Assembly: GCF_904061905.1 (NCBI RefSeq)
Contig: NZ_CAJFCI010000084.1
Span: 24,781-88,780, forward strand
From: Zestomonas carbonaria
Lineage (GTDB): Bacteria; Pseudomonadota; Gammaproteobacteria; Pseudomonadales; Pseudomonadaceae
Direction: 5' to 3'
DNA: 64,000 nt
Position numbers and translations under genes: made by a program. Each line of letters opens with the position of its first letter. Position 1 is the first letter of the stretch. Shown here piece by piece: positions 8,980-18,119 of this stretch. The notes under the pieces were generated by a model, which was not told the origin of the DNA, searched no databases, and worked only from the letters and a program-made list of their open reading frames with translations.

Positions 8980-9894
8980 ATGAACCGTAACGATCTGCGC
9001 CGCGTCGATCTCAACCTGCTGATCGTCTTCGAAACGCTGATGCACGAGCGCAGCGTCACCCGCGCGGCGGAAAAGCTGTTCCTCGGCCAGCCGGCGATCA
9101 GCGCCGCCCTCGCCCGCCTGCGCACCCTGTTCGACGACCCGCTGTTCGTGCGCACCGGACGCAGCATGGAGCCCTCGGCGCGCGCCCAGGAAATCTTCGC
9201 CCTGCTTTCGCCGGCGCTGGACTCGATCTCCACCGCCATCAGCCGCGCCGCCGACTTCGACCCGGCGACCAGCAACGCGGTATTCCGCATCGGCCTGTCC
9301 GACGACGTCGAGTTCGCCCTGCTGCCGGCCCTGCTCAAGCGCATCCGCGCCGAAGCGCCGGGCGTGGTGCTGGTGGTGCGCCGGATCAACTACCTGCTGA
9401 CCCCGGCGCTGCTGGCCTCCGGGGAGATCTCCGTGGGCGTCACCTATACCGAGGAATTGCCGGCCAACGCCAAGCGCAAGGTGCTGCGCCGCAGCAAGCC
9501 CAGGCTGCTGCGCGCCGATTCGATCCCCGGCGCGCTGAGCCTCGACGACTACTGCGCGCGGCCCCATGCGCTGGTGTCCTTCGCCGGCGACCTCGGCGGC
9601 TTCATCGACGAGGAACTGGCCAAGCACGGCCGCGAACGCAAGGTGGTGCTCGCCGTGCCGCAGTTCAACGGCCTGGGCAGCCTGCTGTCCGGCACCGACA
9701 TCGTCGCCACCGTGCCGGACTACACCGCCGCCGCCCTCACCGCCGCCGGCGGCCTGCGCGCCGAGGAGCTGCCGCTGGATACGCCGTCCTTCGAGCTGCA
9801 CATGGCCTGGCGCGGCGCCCACGACAACGACCCCGCCGAACGCTGGCTGCGCTCGCGGATCCAGATGTTCTTCTCCGACCCGGACAGCCTGTAG
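8980..9894 (+). CDS. mexT: MexT, LysR-type activator of mexEF-oprN
   Basis: A 304-residue LysR regulator, the length of functional MexT. The HTH lies at residues about 5-62 (VDLNLLIVFETLMHERSVTRAAEKLF, GQPAISAALARLR), followed by the LysR effector domain from about 90. The segment FRIGLSDDVEFALLP and the end RSRIQMFFSDPDSL are typical of MexT. The ATG at 8980 is chosen because AGGGA lies six bases upstream; the ATG at 8974 sits directly on that sequence. The octamer CGGCCAGC at 9084-9091 is present once, so the frame is not broken as in PAO1-type alleles with a duplicated octamer. The stop codon lies inside a palindromic repeat. Confidence 0.95.
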   Translation: MNRNDLRRVDLNLLIVFETLMHERSVTRAAEKLFLGQPAISAALARLRTLFDDPLFVRTGRSMEPSARAQEIFALLSPALDSISTAISRAADFDPATSNAVFRIGLSDDVEFALLPALLKRIRAEAPGVVLVVRRINYLLTPALLASGEISVGVTYTEELPANAKRKVLRRSKPRLLRADSIPGALSLDDYCARPHALVSFAGDLGGFIDEELAKHGRERKVVLAVPQFNGLGSLLSGTDIVATVPDYTAAALTAAGGLRAEELPLDTPSFELHMAWRGAHDNDPAERWLRSRIQMFFSDPDSL

Positions 9895-9951
9895 GATGGG
9901 TGACAACCCATCGCCCCACGCCGGTTGTGATGGGTTGTCACCCATCCTACG
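9891..9951. repeat. GTAGGATGGG...CCCATCCTAC element after mexT
   Basis: Inverted repeat formed by GTAGGATGGGTGACAACCCA on the left and its complement on the right, with a short GC-rich spacer. It begins with the mexT stop codon (9892-9894) and belongs to the same family as the copies after dusA. Confidence 0.85.
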
Positions 9952-9981
9952 TCTCTGGCTTTTTCGTCCAGCCTCCAGCGC

Positions 9982-10052
9982 TTTTATCGGCTCTTCCATT
10001 CGCCTCTATCGATAAAACCCCTCCTTCCATCATTCATATCGATAATCAACTT
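9982..10052 (+). promoter_or_regulatory. MexT box and inverted repeat upstream of mexE
   Basis: At 10029-10052 the sequence reads ATCA-TTCAT-ATCGAT-AATC-AACTT. This fits the published P. aeruginosa MexT motif ATCA(N5)GTCGAT(N4)ACYAT, as I recall it, in the first two blocks (one mismatch) and only weakly in the third. Just upstream an inverted repeat TTTTATCG (9982-9989) / CGATAAAA (10010-10017) offers a second LysR-type site. Both lie 78-148 bases before the mexE ATG. Confidence 0.65.
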
Positions 10053-10129
10053 CGCCCTGTTCGATTCGTTCTCGGCAAACCCGCACCGCAGACTTCGCCC
10101 ATTCGAAAAACCGTCTGGCGGAGTCCCAC

Positions 10130-11362
10130 ATGGAACAGTCAATCAAGGCCTTGCGCTTCCCCCTCGCCGCGCTTTCGCTACTGGTGCTCGCCGCTTGCGG
10201 CCGCGCACCGGACGCGGACAGCGCGGCGGCCCCGGCGCCGAAAGTCAGCGTCGCCGAGGTGATCCAGCAACCGATCAACGAATGGGACGAACTCACCGGG
10301 CGCCTGGAGGCTCCGGAGTCGGTGGTGGTCCGCCCACGGGTTTCCGGCTACATCGACCAGGTCGCCTTCACCGAAGGCGCGCTGGTGAAGAAAGGCGACC
10401 TGCTGTTCCAGATCGACCCGCGCCCGTTCGAGGCCGAGGTCAAGCGTCTGGAAGCCCAACTGCAACAGGCCCGCGCCAACCTCACCCGCACCGAAAGCGA
10501 AGCCCGCCGTGGCGATCGCCTGCGGGCCAGCAACGCGATCTCCGCCGAGCTCGCCGACGCCCGCACCAGCGCCGCCCTGCAAGCCCGCGCGGAAGTCGCG
10601 GCGACCCAGGCGGAACTGGACAACGCCCGCCTGAACCTCAGCTTCACCCGCGTCACCGCGCCGATCGACGGCCGCGTCAGCCGCGCCGACGTGACCACCG
10701 GCAACCTGGTCAACGCCGGCGAAACCCGCCTGACCAGCCTGGTCTCCACCGACAAGGTGTACGCCTACTTCGACGCCGACGAGCGCGTGTTCCTCAAGTA
10801 CTCGGAACTGTCGCGCAACGGCAGCCGTGGCGACGCCACCCCGGTCTACCTCGGCCTGTCCAACGAAGAAGGCTTCCCGCACCAGGGCCGCATGGACTTC
10901 GTCGACAACCAGGTCGATCCGCGCACCGGCACCATCCGCGGCCGCGCCGTGTTCGACAACAGCGACGGCCGCTTCACTCCTGGCCTCTACGCCCGTCTGC
11001 GGCTGGTCGGCAGCGCCACCTACAACGCCGCGCTGATCAAGGACTCGGCGGTCGGCACCGACCTCGGCAAGAAGTTCGTGCTGACCCTCGCCGACGACGG
11101 CACCGTGGCCTACCGCGCCATCGAGCTGGGCCCGAGGCTGGAAGGCCTGCGCATCGTCCGCAGCGGCCTGGCCGAGGGCGAGAAGATCGTGGTCAACGGT
11201 CTGCAACGCGCCCGCCCCGGCATGCAGGTGACCCCCGAGGACGTGCCGATGGCCGACGCCAAGACCCTTGCCAGCCTGGCGCAGAAACGCGAAGCGGTGA
11301 GCGCCAGCAACCCGCCGCCACGGGTGGCCCAGCAGGCCGCCGACAAGGGCCCGCGCGGATAG
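10130..11362 (+). CDS. mexE: MexE, periplasmic membrane-fusion lipoprotein of the RND pump
   Basis: A 410-residue adaptor linking MexF to OprN. The signal peptide ends in a lipobox (LVLAACG, lipidated C23). The family layout follows: barrel-sandwich halves around VVVRPRVSGYIDQVAFTEGALVKKGD and TRVTAPIDGRVSRADVTTGNLV, flanking an alpha-hairpin at about residues 100-165 (LEAQLQQARANLTRTESEARR). The pump exports chloramphenicol, fluoroquinolones, trimethoprim and quinolone signal precursors in P. aeruginosa. First gene of mexE-mexF-oprN. The gap to mexF is 152 bases and filled with palindromic repeats, unlike the tight spacing expected. Confidence 0.95.
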   Translation: MEQSIKALRFPLAALSLLVLAACGRAPDADSAAAPAPKVSVAEVIQQPINEWDELTGRLEAPESVVVRPRVSGYIDQVAFTEGALVKKGDLLFQIDPRPFEAEVKRLEAQLQQARANLTRTESEARRGDRLRASNAISAELADARTSAALQARAEVAATQAELDNARLNLSFTRVTAPIDGRVSRADVTTGNLVNAGETRLTSLVSTDKVYAYFDADERVFLKYSELSRNGSRGDATPVYLGLSNEEGFPHQGRMDFVDNQVDPRTGTIRGRAVFDNSDGRFTPGLYARLRLVGSATYNAALIKDSAVGTDLGKKFVLTLADDGTVAYRAIELGPRLEGLRIVRSGLAEGEKIVVNGLQRARPGMQVTPEDVPMADAKTLASLAQKREAVSASNPPPRVAQQAADKGPRG

Positions 11363-11373
11363 CCTGGCCGTCG

Positions 11374-11470
11374 CTCCCGCGAACGCGGGAGTCCAGTGAA
11401 GCGTTTTCTGGGTCCCCGCGTTCGCGGGGATGACACCCACGAACATTGTCATTCCCGCGAACGCGGGAAC
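11374..11470. repeat. Three CCCGCG-AACGCGGG palindromes between mexE and mexF
   Basis: Three hairpin-forming units lie inside the operon: CTCCCGCGAACGCGGGAG (11374-11391), a GTCCCCGCGTTCGCGGGGA unit (11412-11434) and an ATTCCCGCGAACGCGGGAA unit (11449-11470). The middle one is inverted with respect to the others, a BIME-like arrangement. The same family occurs at 22427-22523 and 43151. Such hairpins can attenuate transcription or stabilise the upstream mRNA. Confidence 0.88.
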
Positions 11471-11514
11471 CCAATGAACAAGCAGCTTTTACGCCTTGAA
11501 AAAGGATTCAGACG

Positions 11515-14500
11515 ATGAACTTCTCCCAATACTTCATCCAGCGGCCGATCTTCGCTGCGGTGTTGTCGCTGCTGGTCCTGATCGGCGGAGCCATCTCGCT
11601 GTTCCAGTTGCCGATCAGCGAATACCCGGAAGTGGTGCCGCCAACCGTGGTGGTGCGCGCCAACTTCCCCGGCGCCAACCCCAAGGTGATCGGCGAAACC
11701 GTCGCCTCGCCGCTGGAGCAGGCCATCGTCGGCGTGGAGGGCATGCTCTACATGTCGTCGCAGTCCACCGCCGACGGCAAGATGACCCTGACCATCACCT
11801 TCGCCCTCGGCACCGACCTGGACAACGCCCAGGTGCAGGTGCAGAACCGCGTCACCCGCACCGAGCCCAAGCTGCCGGAGGAAGTGACGCGCCTGGGCAT
11901 CACCGTCGACAAGGCTTCGCCCGACCTGACCATGGTCGTGCACCTGACCTCGCCGGATAACCGTTACGACATGCTCTACCTGTCCAACTACGCCGTGCTC
12001 AACGTCAAGGACGAGCTGGCGCGGCTGGACGGCGTCGGCGACGTGCAACTGTTCGGCATGGGCGACTACTCGCTGCGCGTGTGGCTCGACCCGAACAAGG
12101 TGGCCTCGCGCAACCTCACCGCCACCGACGTGGTCAACGCCATTCGCGAACAGAACCGCCAGGTCGCCGCTGGTGCCCTGGGCGCGCCACCGGCGCCGGG
12201 CGACACCAGCTTCCAGTTGTCGATCAACACCCAGGGCCGCCTGGTCAACGAGGAAGAGTTCGAGAACATCATCATCCGCGCCGGCGAAGACGGCGAGATC
12301 ACCCGTCTGAAGGACATCGCCCGCATCGAACTGGGCTCCAACCAGTACGCGCTGCGCTCGCTGCTCAACAACCAGCCGGCGGTGGCCATCCCGATCTTCC
12401 AGCGCCCCGGCTCCAACGCCATCGAAATCTCCAACCTGGTGCGGGAGAAGATGGCCGAGCTGAAGCAGGAGTTCCCGCAGGGCGTGGACTACGAGATCGT
12501 CTACGACCCGACCATCTTCGTGCGCGGCTCCATCGAGGCGGTGGTGCACACCCTGCTCGAAGCCATCGTGCTGGTGGTGCTGGTGGTGATCCTGTTCCTG
12601 CAGACCTGGCGCGCCTCGATCATCCCGCTGGCCGCCGTGCCGGTGTCGCTGATCGGCACCTTCGCGGTCATGCACCTGTTCGGCTTCTCGCTCAACGCGC
12701 TGTCGCTGTTCGGCCTAGTGCTGGCCATCGGCATCGTGGTGGACGACGCCATCGTCGTGGTGGAGAACGTCGAGCGCCACATCGCCCTCGGCCAGCCACC
12801 GGTGGAGGCCGCCCGCCAGGCGATGAGGGAAGTCACCGGGCCGATCATCGCCATCGCCCTGGTGCTCTGCGCGGTGTTCGTGCCGACCGCCTTCATCTCC
12901 GGTCTCAGCGGGCAGTTCTACCAGCAGTTCGCGTTGACCGTCGCCATTTCCACGGTGATCTCCGCGTTCAACTCGCTGACCCTGTCGCCGGCTCTCGCCG
13001 CGCTGCTGCTCAAGAGCCATGACGCGCCCAAGGACCGCTTCTCGCTGCTGCTCGACAAACTGTTCGGCGGCTGGCTGTTCGGCCCCTTCAACCGCATGTT
13101 CGAGCGCGCCGGCAACCGCTACGTCGGCACCGTGCGCCAGGTGCTGCGCAAGAGCGGCATCGCCCTGGTCATCTACGGCGGCCTGCTCGGCCTGACCTGG
13201 ATGGGCCTGTCGACCACGCCGACCGGCTTCGTGCCGCAGCAGGACAAGCAGTACCTGGTGGCCTTCGCCCAGTTGCCCGATGCCGCAACCCTCGACCGTA
13301 CCGAGGACGTCATCAAGCGCATGTCGGAAATCGCCGCCAAGCACCCGGGCGTGGAGAACACCGTGGCCTTCCCCGGCCTGTCGATCAACGGCTTCACCAA
13401 CAGCCCGAACAGCGGCATCGTGTTCACCCCGCTGAAGCCCTTCGACCAGCGCAAGGACGCGTCGATGAGCGCCAACGCCATCGCCGCCGACCTCAACGCG
13501 CAGTTCGCCGACATCCAGGACGCCTACATTGCGATCTTCCCGCCGCCCCCGGTCATGGGCCTGGGTACCATCGGCGGCTTCCGCGTGCAGGTCCAGGACC
13601 GTGGCGGGCTGGGTTACGAGGCGCTGTACGAGGAAGTGCAGAACATCATCGCCAAGAGCCAGGACGTGCCCGAGCTGGCCGGGCTGTTCACCAGCTACCA
13701 GGTCAACGTGCCGCAGATCGACGCCGACATCGACCGCGAGAAGGCCAAGACCCACGGCGTGGCGATCAGCGACATCTTCGACACCCTGCAGGTCTACCTC
13801 GGCTCGCTGTACGCGAACGACTTCAACCGCTTCGGCCGCACCTACCAGGTCAACGTCCAGGCCGAGCAGCAGTTTCGTCTCGACCCGGAGCAGATCGGCC
13901 AGCTCAAGGTGCGCAACAACCGTGGCGAGATGGTCCCGCTGTCGACCTTCATCAAGGTCAGCGACAGCGCCGGCCCCGACCGGGTGATGCACTACAACGG
14001 CTTCATCACCGCCGAGATCAACGGCGCCGCGGCGCCGGGCTACAGCTCCGGCCAGGCCGAGGCGGCGATGGAGCGGCTGCTGAAGGAAGAACTGCCCAAC
14101 GGCATGAGCTACGAATGGACCGAGCTGACCTACCAGCAGATCCTCGCCGGCAACTCCGCGATCTACATCTTCCCGCTCTGCGTGCTGCTCGCCTTCCTGG
14201 TGCTGTCCGCGCTGTACGAGAGCTGGAGCCTGCCGCTGGCGGTGATCCTGATCGTGCCGATGACCCTGCTGTCGGCCATCGCCGGGGTGATCCTCGCCGG
14301 CAGCGACAACAACATCTTCACCCAGATCGGCCTGATCGTACTGGTGGGCCTGGCGTGCAAGAACGCCATCCTCATCGTCGAGTTCGCCAAGGACAAGGAA
14401 GAGGAAGGCCTGAACGCCTGGGACGCCGTGCTGGAAGCCTGCCGCCTGCGCTTGCGGCCGATCCTGATGACATCCATCGCCTTCATCATGGGCGTGGTGC

Positions 14501-14685
14501 CGCTGGTCCTCTCTTCCGGCGCCGGTGCGGAAATGCGCCATGCCATGGGCGTCGCGGTGTTCAGCGGGATGATCGGGGTGACCTTCTTCGGCCTGCTGCT
14601 GACCCCAGTGTTCTACGTACTGCTCCGTGGCTTCGTGGCGAACCGCGAAGCCCGCAAGGCCCAATCGACCGAGGTACACGCATGA
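11515..14685 (+). CDS. mexF: MexF, inner-membrane RND drug/proton antiporter
   Basis: A 1056-residue HAE-1 RND transporter, close to the family length. It begins NFSQYFIQRPIFAAVLSLLVLIGG (TM1) and has two large periplasmic loops, each after TM1 and TM7. The TM4 proton-relay aspartates are in LAIGIVVDDAIVVVENVERH, and TM10 has the conserved lysine in GLACKNAILIVEFAKD. Trimeric pump powered by proton motive force; partners are MexE and OprN. Its TGA overlaps the oprN ATG (ATGA), so the two are translationally coupled. Confidence 0.96.
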   Translation: MNFSQYFIQRPIFAAVLSLLVLIGGAISLFQLPISEYPEVVPPTVVVRANFPGANPKVIGETVASPLEQAIVGVEGMLYMSSQSTADGKMTLTITFALGTDLDNAQVQVQNRVTRTEPKLPEEVTRLGITVDKASPDLTMVVHLTSPDNRYDMLYLSNYAVLNVKDELARLDGVGDVQLFGMGDYSLRVWLDPNKVASRNLTATDVVNAIREQNRQVAAGALGAPPAPGDTSFQLSINTQGRLVNEEEFENIIIRAGEDGEITRLKDIARIELGSNQYALRSLLNNQPAVAIPIFQRPGSNAIEISNLVREKMAELKQEFPQGVDYEIVYDPTIFVRGSIEAVVHTLLEAIVLVVLVVILFLQTWRASIIPLAAVPVSLIGTFAVMHLFGFSLNALSLFGLVLAIGIVVDDAIVVVENVERHIALGQPPVEAARQAMREVTGPIIAIALVLCAVFVPTAFISGLSGQFYQQFALTVAISTVISAFNSLTLSPALAALLLKSHDAPKDRFSLLLDKLFGGWLFGPFNRMFERAGNRYVGTVRQVLRKSGIALVIYGGLLGLTWMGLSTTPTGFVPQQDKQYLVAFAQLPDAATLDRTEDVIKRMSEIAAKHPGVENTVAFPGLSINGFTNSPNSGIVFTPLKPFDQRKDASMSANAIAADLNAQFADIQDAYIAIFPPPPVMGLGTIGGFRVQVQDRGGLGYEALYEEVQNIIAKSQDVPELAGLFTSYQVNVPQIDADIDREKAKTHGVAISDIFDTLQVYLGSLYANDFNRFGRTYQVNVQAEQQFRLDPEQIGQLKVRNNRGEMVPLSTFIKVSDSAGPDRVMHYNGFITAEINGAAAPGYSSGQAEAAMERLLKEELPNGMSYEWTELTYQQILAGNSAIYIFPLCVLLAFLVLSALYESWSLPLAVILIVPMTLLSAIAGVILAGSDNNIFTQIGLIVLVGLACKNAILIVEFAKDKEEEGLNAWDAVLEACRLRLRPILMTSIAFIMGVVPLVLSSGAGAEMRHAMGVAVFSGMIGVTFFGLLLTPVFYVLLRGFVANREARKAQSTEVHA

Positions 14686-16133
14686 GTGCCATGACTGGAT
14701 CGTTCCCGCGCTCCCGCGTGGGAATGCCGACCCGGGCGCTGCGCGCCCTCACCATCGGCGCACTGGCCCTGGCCATCAGCGCCTGCGCCGTCGGCCCGGA
14801 CTACCGGGCGCCCGAGACCGGGCAGGCCCGCGTGGCCAGCGCCGACGACGGCAAGTACGACCGCGCGCGCTTCGAAGCCCTGTGGTGGCAGCAGTTCGAC
14901 GATCCGACCCTGAACCGCCTGGTCGACCAGGCCCTGCAGGGCAACCGCGAACTGCGCGTGGCCTTCGCCCGCCTGCGCGCCGCCAGGGCGATCCGCGACG
15001 ACGTGGCCAACGACCAGTTGCCCGTGGTCACCAGCGGGGTCAGCGCCGAGATCGGCAAGGGCCAGCAGCCCGGCCTCACCGAGAGCCGGGTCAACAGCGA
15101 GCGCTACGACCTCGGCCTCGACATGGCCTGGGAGCTCGACCTGTTCGGTCGCATCCAGCGGCAGATCGAAGCCAGCGACGCCGACATCGGTGCCGCCGAG
15201 GCCGAGTTGCAGCAGTTGCAGGTCAGCCTGATCGCCGAACTGGTGGACGCCTACGGCAGCCTGCGCGGCGCACAACTGCGCGAAGGCATCGCCCGCAGCA
15301 ACCTGGAGAACCAGAGCGAGTCCCGCGACCTCACCGAACGCCTGCGCGACGCCGGGGTCGGCAGCGAACTCGACGTGCTGCGCGCCGAGGCACGCCTGGC
15401 GGCCACCGAAGCCAGCCTGCCGCAACTGCAGGCCGAGGAAGTGCGCGCCCGCAACCGCATCGCCACCCTGCTCGGCCAGCGTCCGGAACAGCTCGACGCC
15501 GATCTCGCCCCGCGCCCGCTGCCGGCCATCGCCAAGGCCCTGCCGATCGGCGATCCCGGCGAACTGCTGCGCCGTCGCCCGGACATCCGCGCGGCCGAAC
15601 GCCGGCTGGCGTCGGCAACCGCCAACGTCGGAGTAGCCACCGCCGACCTGTTCCCGCGCGTCAGCCTCTCCGGCTTCCTCGGCTTCACCGCCGGGCGCGG
15701 CTCGCAACTGGGCTCCTCCGCCGCGCGCGCCTGGGGCGTGGCGCCGAGCATCACCTGGGCGGCGTTCGACCTGGGCAGCGTGCGCGCCCGCCTGCGCGGC
15801 GCCGAAGCAGAAGCCGACGGCGTGCTGGCCGAGTACGAACAGCAGGTGCTGCTGGCCCTGGAAGAATCGGAGAATGCCTTCAGCGACTACGGCAAGCGCC
15901 AGCAACGGCTGCTCTCGCTGCTGCGCCAGAGCGAGGCCAGCCGTGCCGCGGCCGAACAGGCGGCGATCCGCTACCGCGAAGGCACGGTGGACTTCCTCGT
16001 CCTGCTCGACGCCGAACGCGAACGCCTGGCCGCCGAGGACGCCCAGGCGCAGGCCGAAGTCGAGCTGTATCGCGGCATCGTCGCCATCTACAAGGCCCTC
16101 GGCGGTGGCTGGAGCGCCCAGCCCTCGGCCTGA
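14682..16133 (+). CDS. oprN: OprN, outer-membrane efflux channel
   Basis: A 483-residue TolC-family lipoprotein, slightly longer than the ~472 residues of PAO1 OprN. The lipobox ends in ALAISAC (C35), followed by AVGPDYRAPE, the standard NodT-family opening. Two OEP repeats are visible, with the ALQGNRELRVAFARLRAARAIRDD and AERRLASATANVGVATADLFP helices and internal GFLGFTAG strands. The start is the ATG overlapping the mexF stop. Followed by a strong intrinsic terminator. Confidence 0.94.
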   Translation: MSAMTGSFPRSRVGMPTRALRALTIGALALAISACAVGPDYRAPETGQARVASADDGKYDRARFEALWWQQFDDPTLNRLVDQALQGNRELRVAFARLRAARAIRDDVANDQLPVVTSGVSAEIGKGQQPGLTESRVNSERYDLGLDMAWELDLFGRIQRQIEASDADIGAAEAELQQLQVSLIAELVDAYGSLRGAQLREGIARSNLENQSESRDLTERLRDAGVGSELDVLRAEARLAATEASLPQLQAEEVRARNRIATLLGQRPEQLDADLAPRPLPAIAKALPIGDPGELLRRRPDIRAAERRLASATANVGVATADLFPRVSLSGFLGFTAGRGSQLGSSAARAWGVAPSITWAAFDLGSVRARLRGAEAEADGVLAEYEQQVLLALEESENAFSDYGKRQQRLLSLLRQSEASRAAAEQAAIRYREGTVDFLVLLDAERERLAAEDAQAQAEVELYRGIVAIYKALGGGWSAQPSA

Positions 16134-16151
16134 CCCTATCCGCTCCGCCTT

Positions 16152-16187
16152 GCCCGTGGTCATTGTGCTCCCGCCACGGGCTTTTTT
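16152..16187 (+). terminator. Intrinsic terminator of mexEF-oprN
   Basis: An eight-base stem GCCCGTGG (16152-16159) / CCACGGGC (16174-16181) is followed directly by six Ts, 18 bases after the oprN stop codon. Confidence 0.9.
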
Positions 16188-16207
16188 ATGCCCGCGATTC
16201 GACACGC

Positions 16208-16280
16208 AATCGATGGGTTGCACCCATCCTACGTGCTCCGCGCGCACCGATAAGCTTCGTAGGATGGGTGAAACCCATCG
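16208..16280. repeat. Inverted pair of CGATGGGTT..CCCATCCTACG repeats
   Basis: Two family members face each other at 16208-16233 and 16258-16280, separated by about 24 bases. They lie between the oprN terminator and the convergent MFS gene and belong to the same family as the dusA and mexT repeats. Confidence 0.8.
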
Positions 16281-16365
16281 CCCCGGGAGTCGATGAGTCC
16301 CCCCTGGAGCGACATCCATCATTCCCGGCGGAACGCCGCACACATCGCCAGGCAAACGGTGCGCC

Positions 16366-17571
16366 CTAGCTTTCCATCGCCCTGGCGTAGCCGCTTGGCG
16401 CGAAGCGCAGGGTCACGCCCAGCATCGCGACCACGAACACCGCCAGCAACACCCAGGACACCTGGAAATCGCCGGTGACATCGCGCAGCCAGCCGGTCAG
16501 GTAAGGGATGATCCCGGTGATGATGAAGCCGATCCCCTGCACGAAGGCCGCCAGGCGGCCCGCCGCGCCGGGGTCGGAAAGGTGGTCGAGGGTCAGCGTC
16601 AGGCTCAGGGCGAAGCAGGCGCCCAGGCCATAGCCGATCAGCGCCACCCACAGCCCCGGCAGGTGCAGCGGTGCCAGCAGCAGTCCGGCGAAACCCGCGA
16701 GCTGGATCAGCAGGACCAGGCAGAGCCAGGGCCGGCGGTCCGCGGAGCGTCGGATGAGCATCGGCATGCTCAGCGCGGCGAGCACCTGGAAGATGGTCAT
16801 CAGGCCGATCAGCTCGCCGCTCGCCTGGGCGCTCCAGCCGAGCTGGCGGTAGGACACCGGCAGCCAGGCGACCATGCTCGTGTAGCCACCGTTGATCAGG
16901 CCGAAATACACCGCCAGCAGCCAGGCCCGCCGGCTGGCGAAGAAATGCCCGCCCGACTGCGCGCGGGCCAGCGCACCCGCCTCCCGAGGCCGGGCCAGGC
17001 CCCACAGCGACAAGCCGAGCAGCGCCGGCAGCAGCCAGATGCCGAGACCATCCTGCCAGTGCCCGGAATGCTCGGCGACCATCGGCGCCAGCACCGCCGC
17101 GCAGCCACCACCGGCCATCAGCGCCGCCGAGTACAAGCCCATCGCCGCCGGGACCTTGTGCGGGAACCAGCGCTTGATCACCCCCGGCACCAGCGCCTGG
17201 ATGATCGCCACCCCGCTGCCGGCCAACACCGCGCTGAGCACCAGCGCTACGCCGCTGTCCAGCAACAGGCGCCACAGGCAGGCGGCGGCGATGGCCAGCA
17301 AGCCGAAGGCCATCCCCCGCCCTTCGCCCAGCCTCGGGCCGATCCAGGGCAGCGCCAGGGCGAACAGCCCCATGCACAGCACCGGCAACACGGTGAGCAG
17401 CGAAGCGCCCTGGAAGCCCAGGCCGGTGGCCTCGCGAATCTCCGCCAGCAGCGGGCCGATCGACGTCAGGATCGGCCGCAGGTTGATACCCAGCGCGACG
17501 ATCACCAGCAGCCCCAGCCAACCGGCCCGGGCTTGCTCCTCCGCGTGGTTGCGGGACAGTTCGAGACTCAT
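16366..17571 (-). CDS. MFS transporter, CynX/NimT family
   Basis: A 401-residue 12-helix major facilitator protein. The first helix includes GLLVIVALGINLRPILTSIGPLLAEIREATGL, typical of CynX/NimT (cyanate and nitroimidazole-type) transporters. The loop GPRLGEGRG follows helix 2. The start at 17571 is the ATG overlapping the TGA of the upstream deaminase gene by 4 bases; the longer reading is just the deaminase in another frame. Coupling to a nucleobase-type deaminase suggests transport of its substrate or product (inference). Confidence 0.85.
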   Translation of the reverse strand: MSLELSRNHAEEQARAGWLGLLVIVALGINLRPILTSIGPLLAEIREATGLGFQGASLLTVLPVLCMGLFALALPWIGPRLGEGRGMAFGLLAIAAACLWRLLLDSGVALVLSAVLAGSGVAIIQALVPGVIKRWFPHKVPAAMGLYSAALMAGGGCAAVLAPMVAEHSGHWQDGLGIWLLPALLGLSLWGLARPREAGALARAQSGGHFFASRRAWLLAVYFGLINGGYTSMVAWLPVSYRQLGWSAQASGELIGLMTIFQVLAALSMPMLIRRSADRRPWLCLVLLIQLAGFAGLLLAPLHLPGLWVALIGYGLGACFALSLTLTLDHLSDPGAAGRLAAFVQGIGFIITGIIPYLTGWLRDVTGDFQVSWVLLAVFVVAMLGVTLRFAPSGYARAMES

Positions 17572-18023
17572 GCCCGGCGCTGCCGCCAGAGGTCGTACAG
17601 GCCCTCTTCGCCCCGCGGCCGCAGCGGCCTCATCGGCAGCGCCTGCTCCCGGGGCGGGAGCGCCATCTGCGCGTAGACCGGCGCGGTCGACAGGCCGAAA
17701 GCCTCGCCGTCCTCGTTGGAATAGGCGAAATAGACCGCACTCACCCCGCACAGGTGCATGGCCGCCAGGCACATCGGGCAAGGATGGCCGCTGGCGTAGA
17801 TCACGCAGCCGTCCAGGCGCGGGCTGCCGAGCGCCCTGCTGGCCCGGCGGATGGCCAGAAGCTCGGCGTGGCCGGTGGGGTCCTGGTCGAGGTGGATTTC
17901 GTTCGCCGCGCGGGCGATGACCTGCCCATCGCGGACCAGCACCGCGCCGAACGGCCGGCCTCCCGCCTCGACATTGGCGCGGGCCAGGGCGACGGCTTCG
18001 CGCATGAAATCTTCGTGTTGCAT
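17568..18023 (-). CDS. Cytidine/guanine deaminase-family zinc enzyme
   Basis: A 151-residue zinc-dependent deaminase. The metal and catalytic motifs are TGHAELLAIRRA (His ligand and catalytic Glu) and GHPCPMCLAAM (two Cys ligands), as in guanine deaminase, TadA and isocytosine deaminase. The FGLSTAPVYAQ tail differs from TadA, so a free-base substrate is more likely than tRNA; which base is unknown. The ATG at 18023 has a purine-rich upstream sequence. It overlaps the downstream MFS gene and is divergent from a LysR regulator, which probably controls the pair. Confidence 0.85.
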   Translation of the reverse strand: MQHEDFMREAVALARANVEAGGRPFGAVLVRDGQVIARAANEIHLDQDPTGHAELLAIRRASRALGSPRLDGCVIYASGHPCPMCLAAMHLCGVSAVYFAYSNEDGEAFGLSTAPVYAQMALPPREQALPMRPLRPRGEEGLYDLWRQRRA

Positions 18024-18119
18024 GGGGCCTCCGGCTCTTGTCCCGACTTGCCGGAAGTATGTCGAGACGGATTTGTATGGTGAAATTAAATGATGGAATG
18101 CAAACCAGTGGGAATCCGA

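Noticed and set aside
12715..14679. A 654-codon - strand open frame over mexF
   Set aside because: Antisense shadow of mexF with low-complexity composition and no start context.
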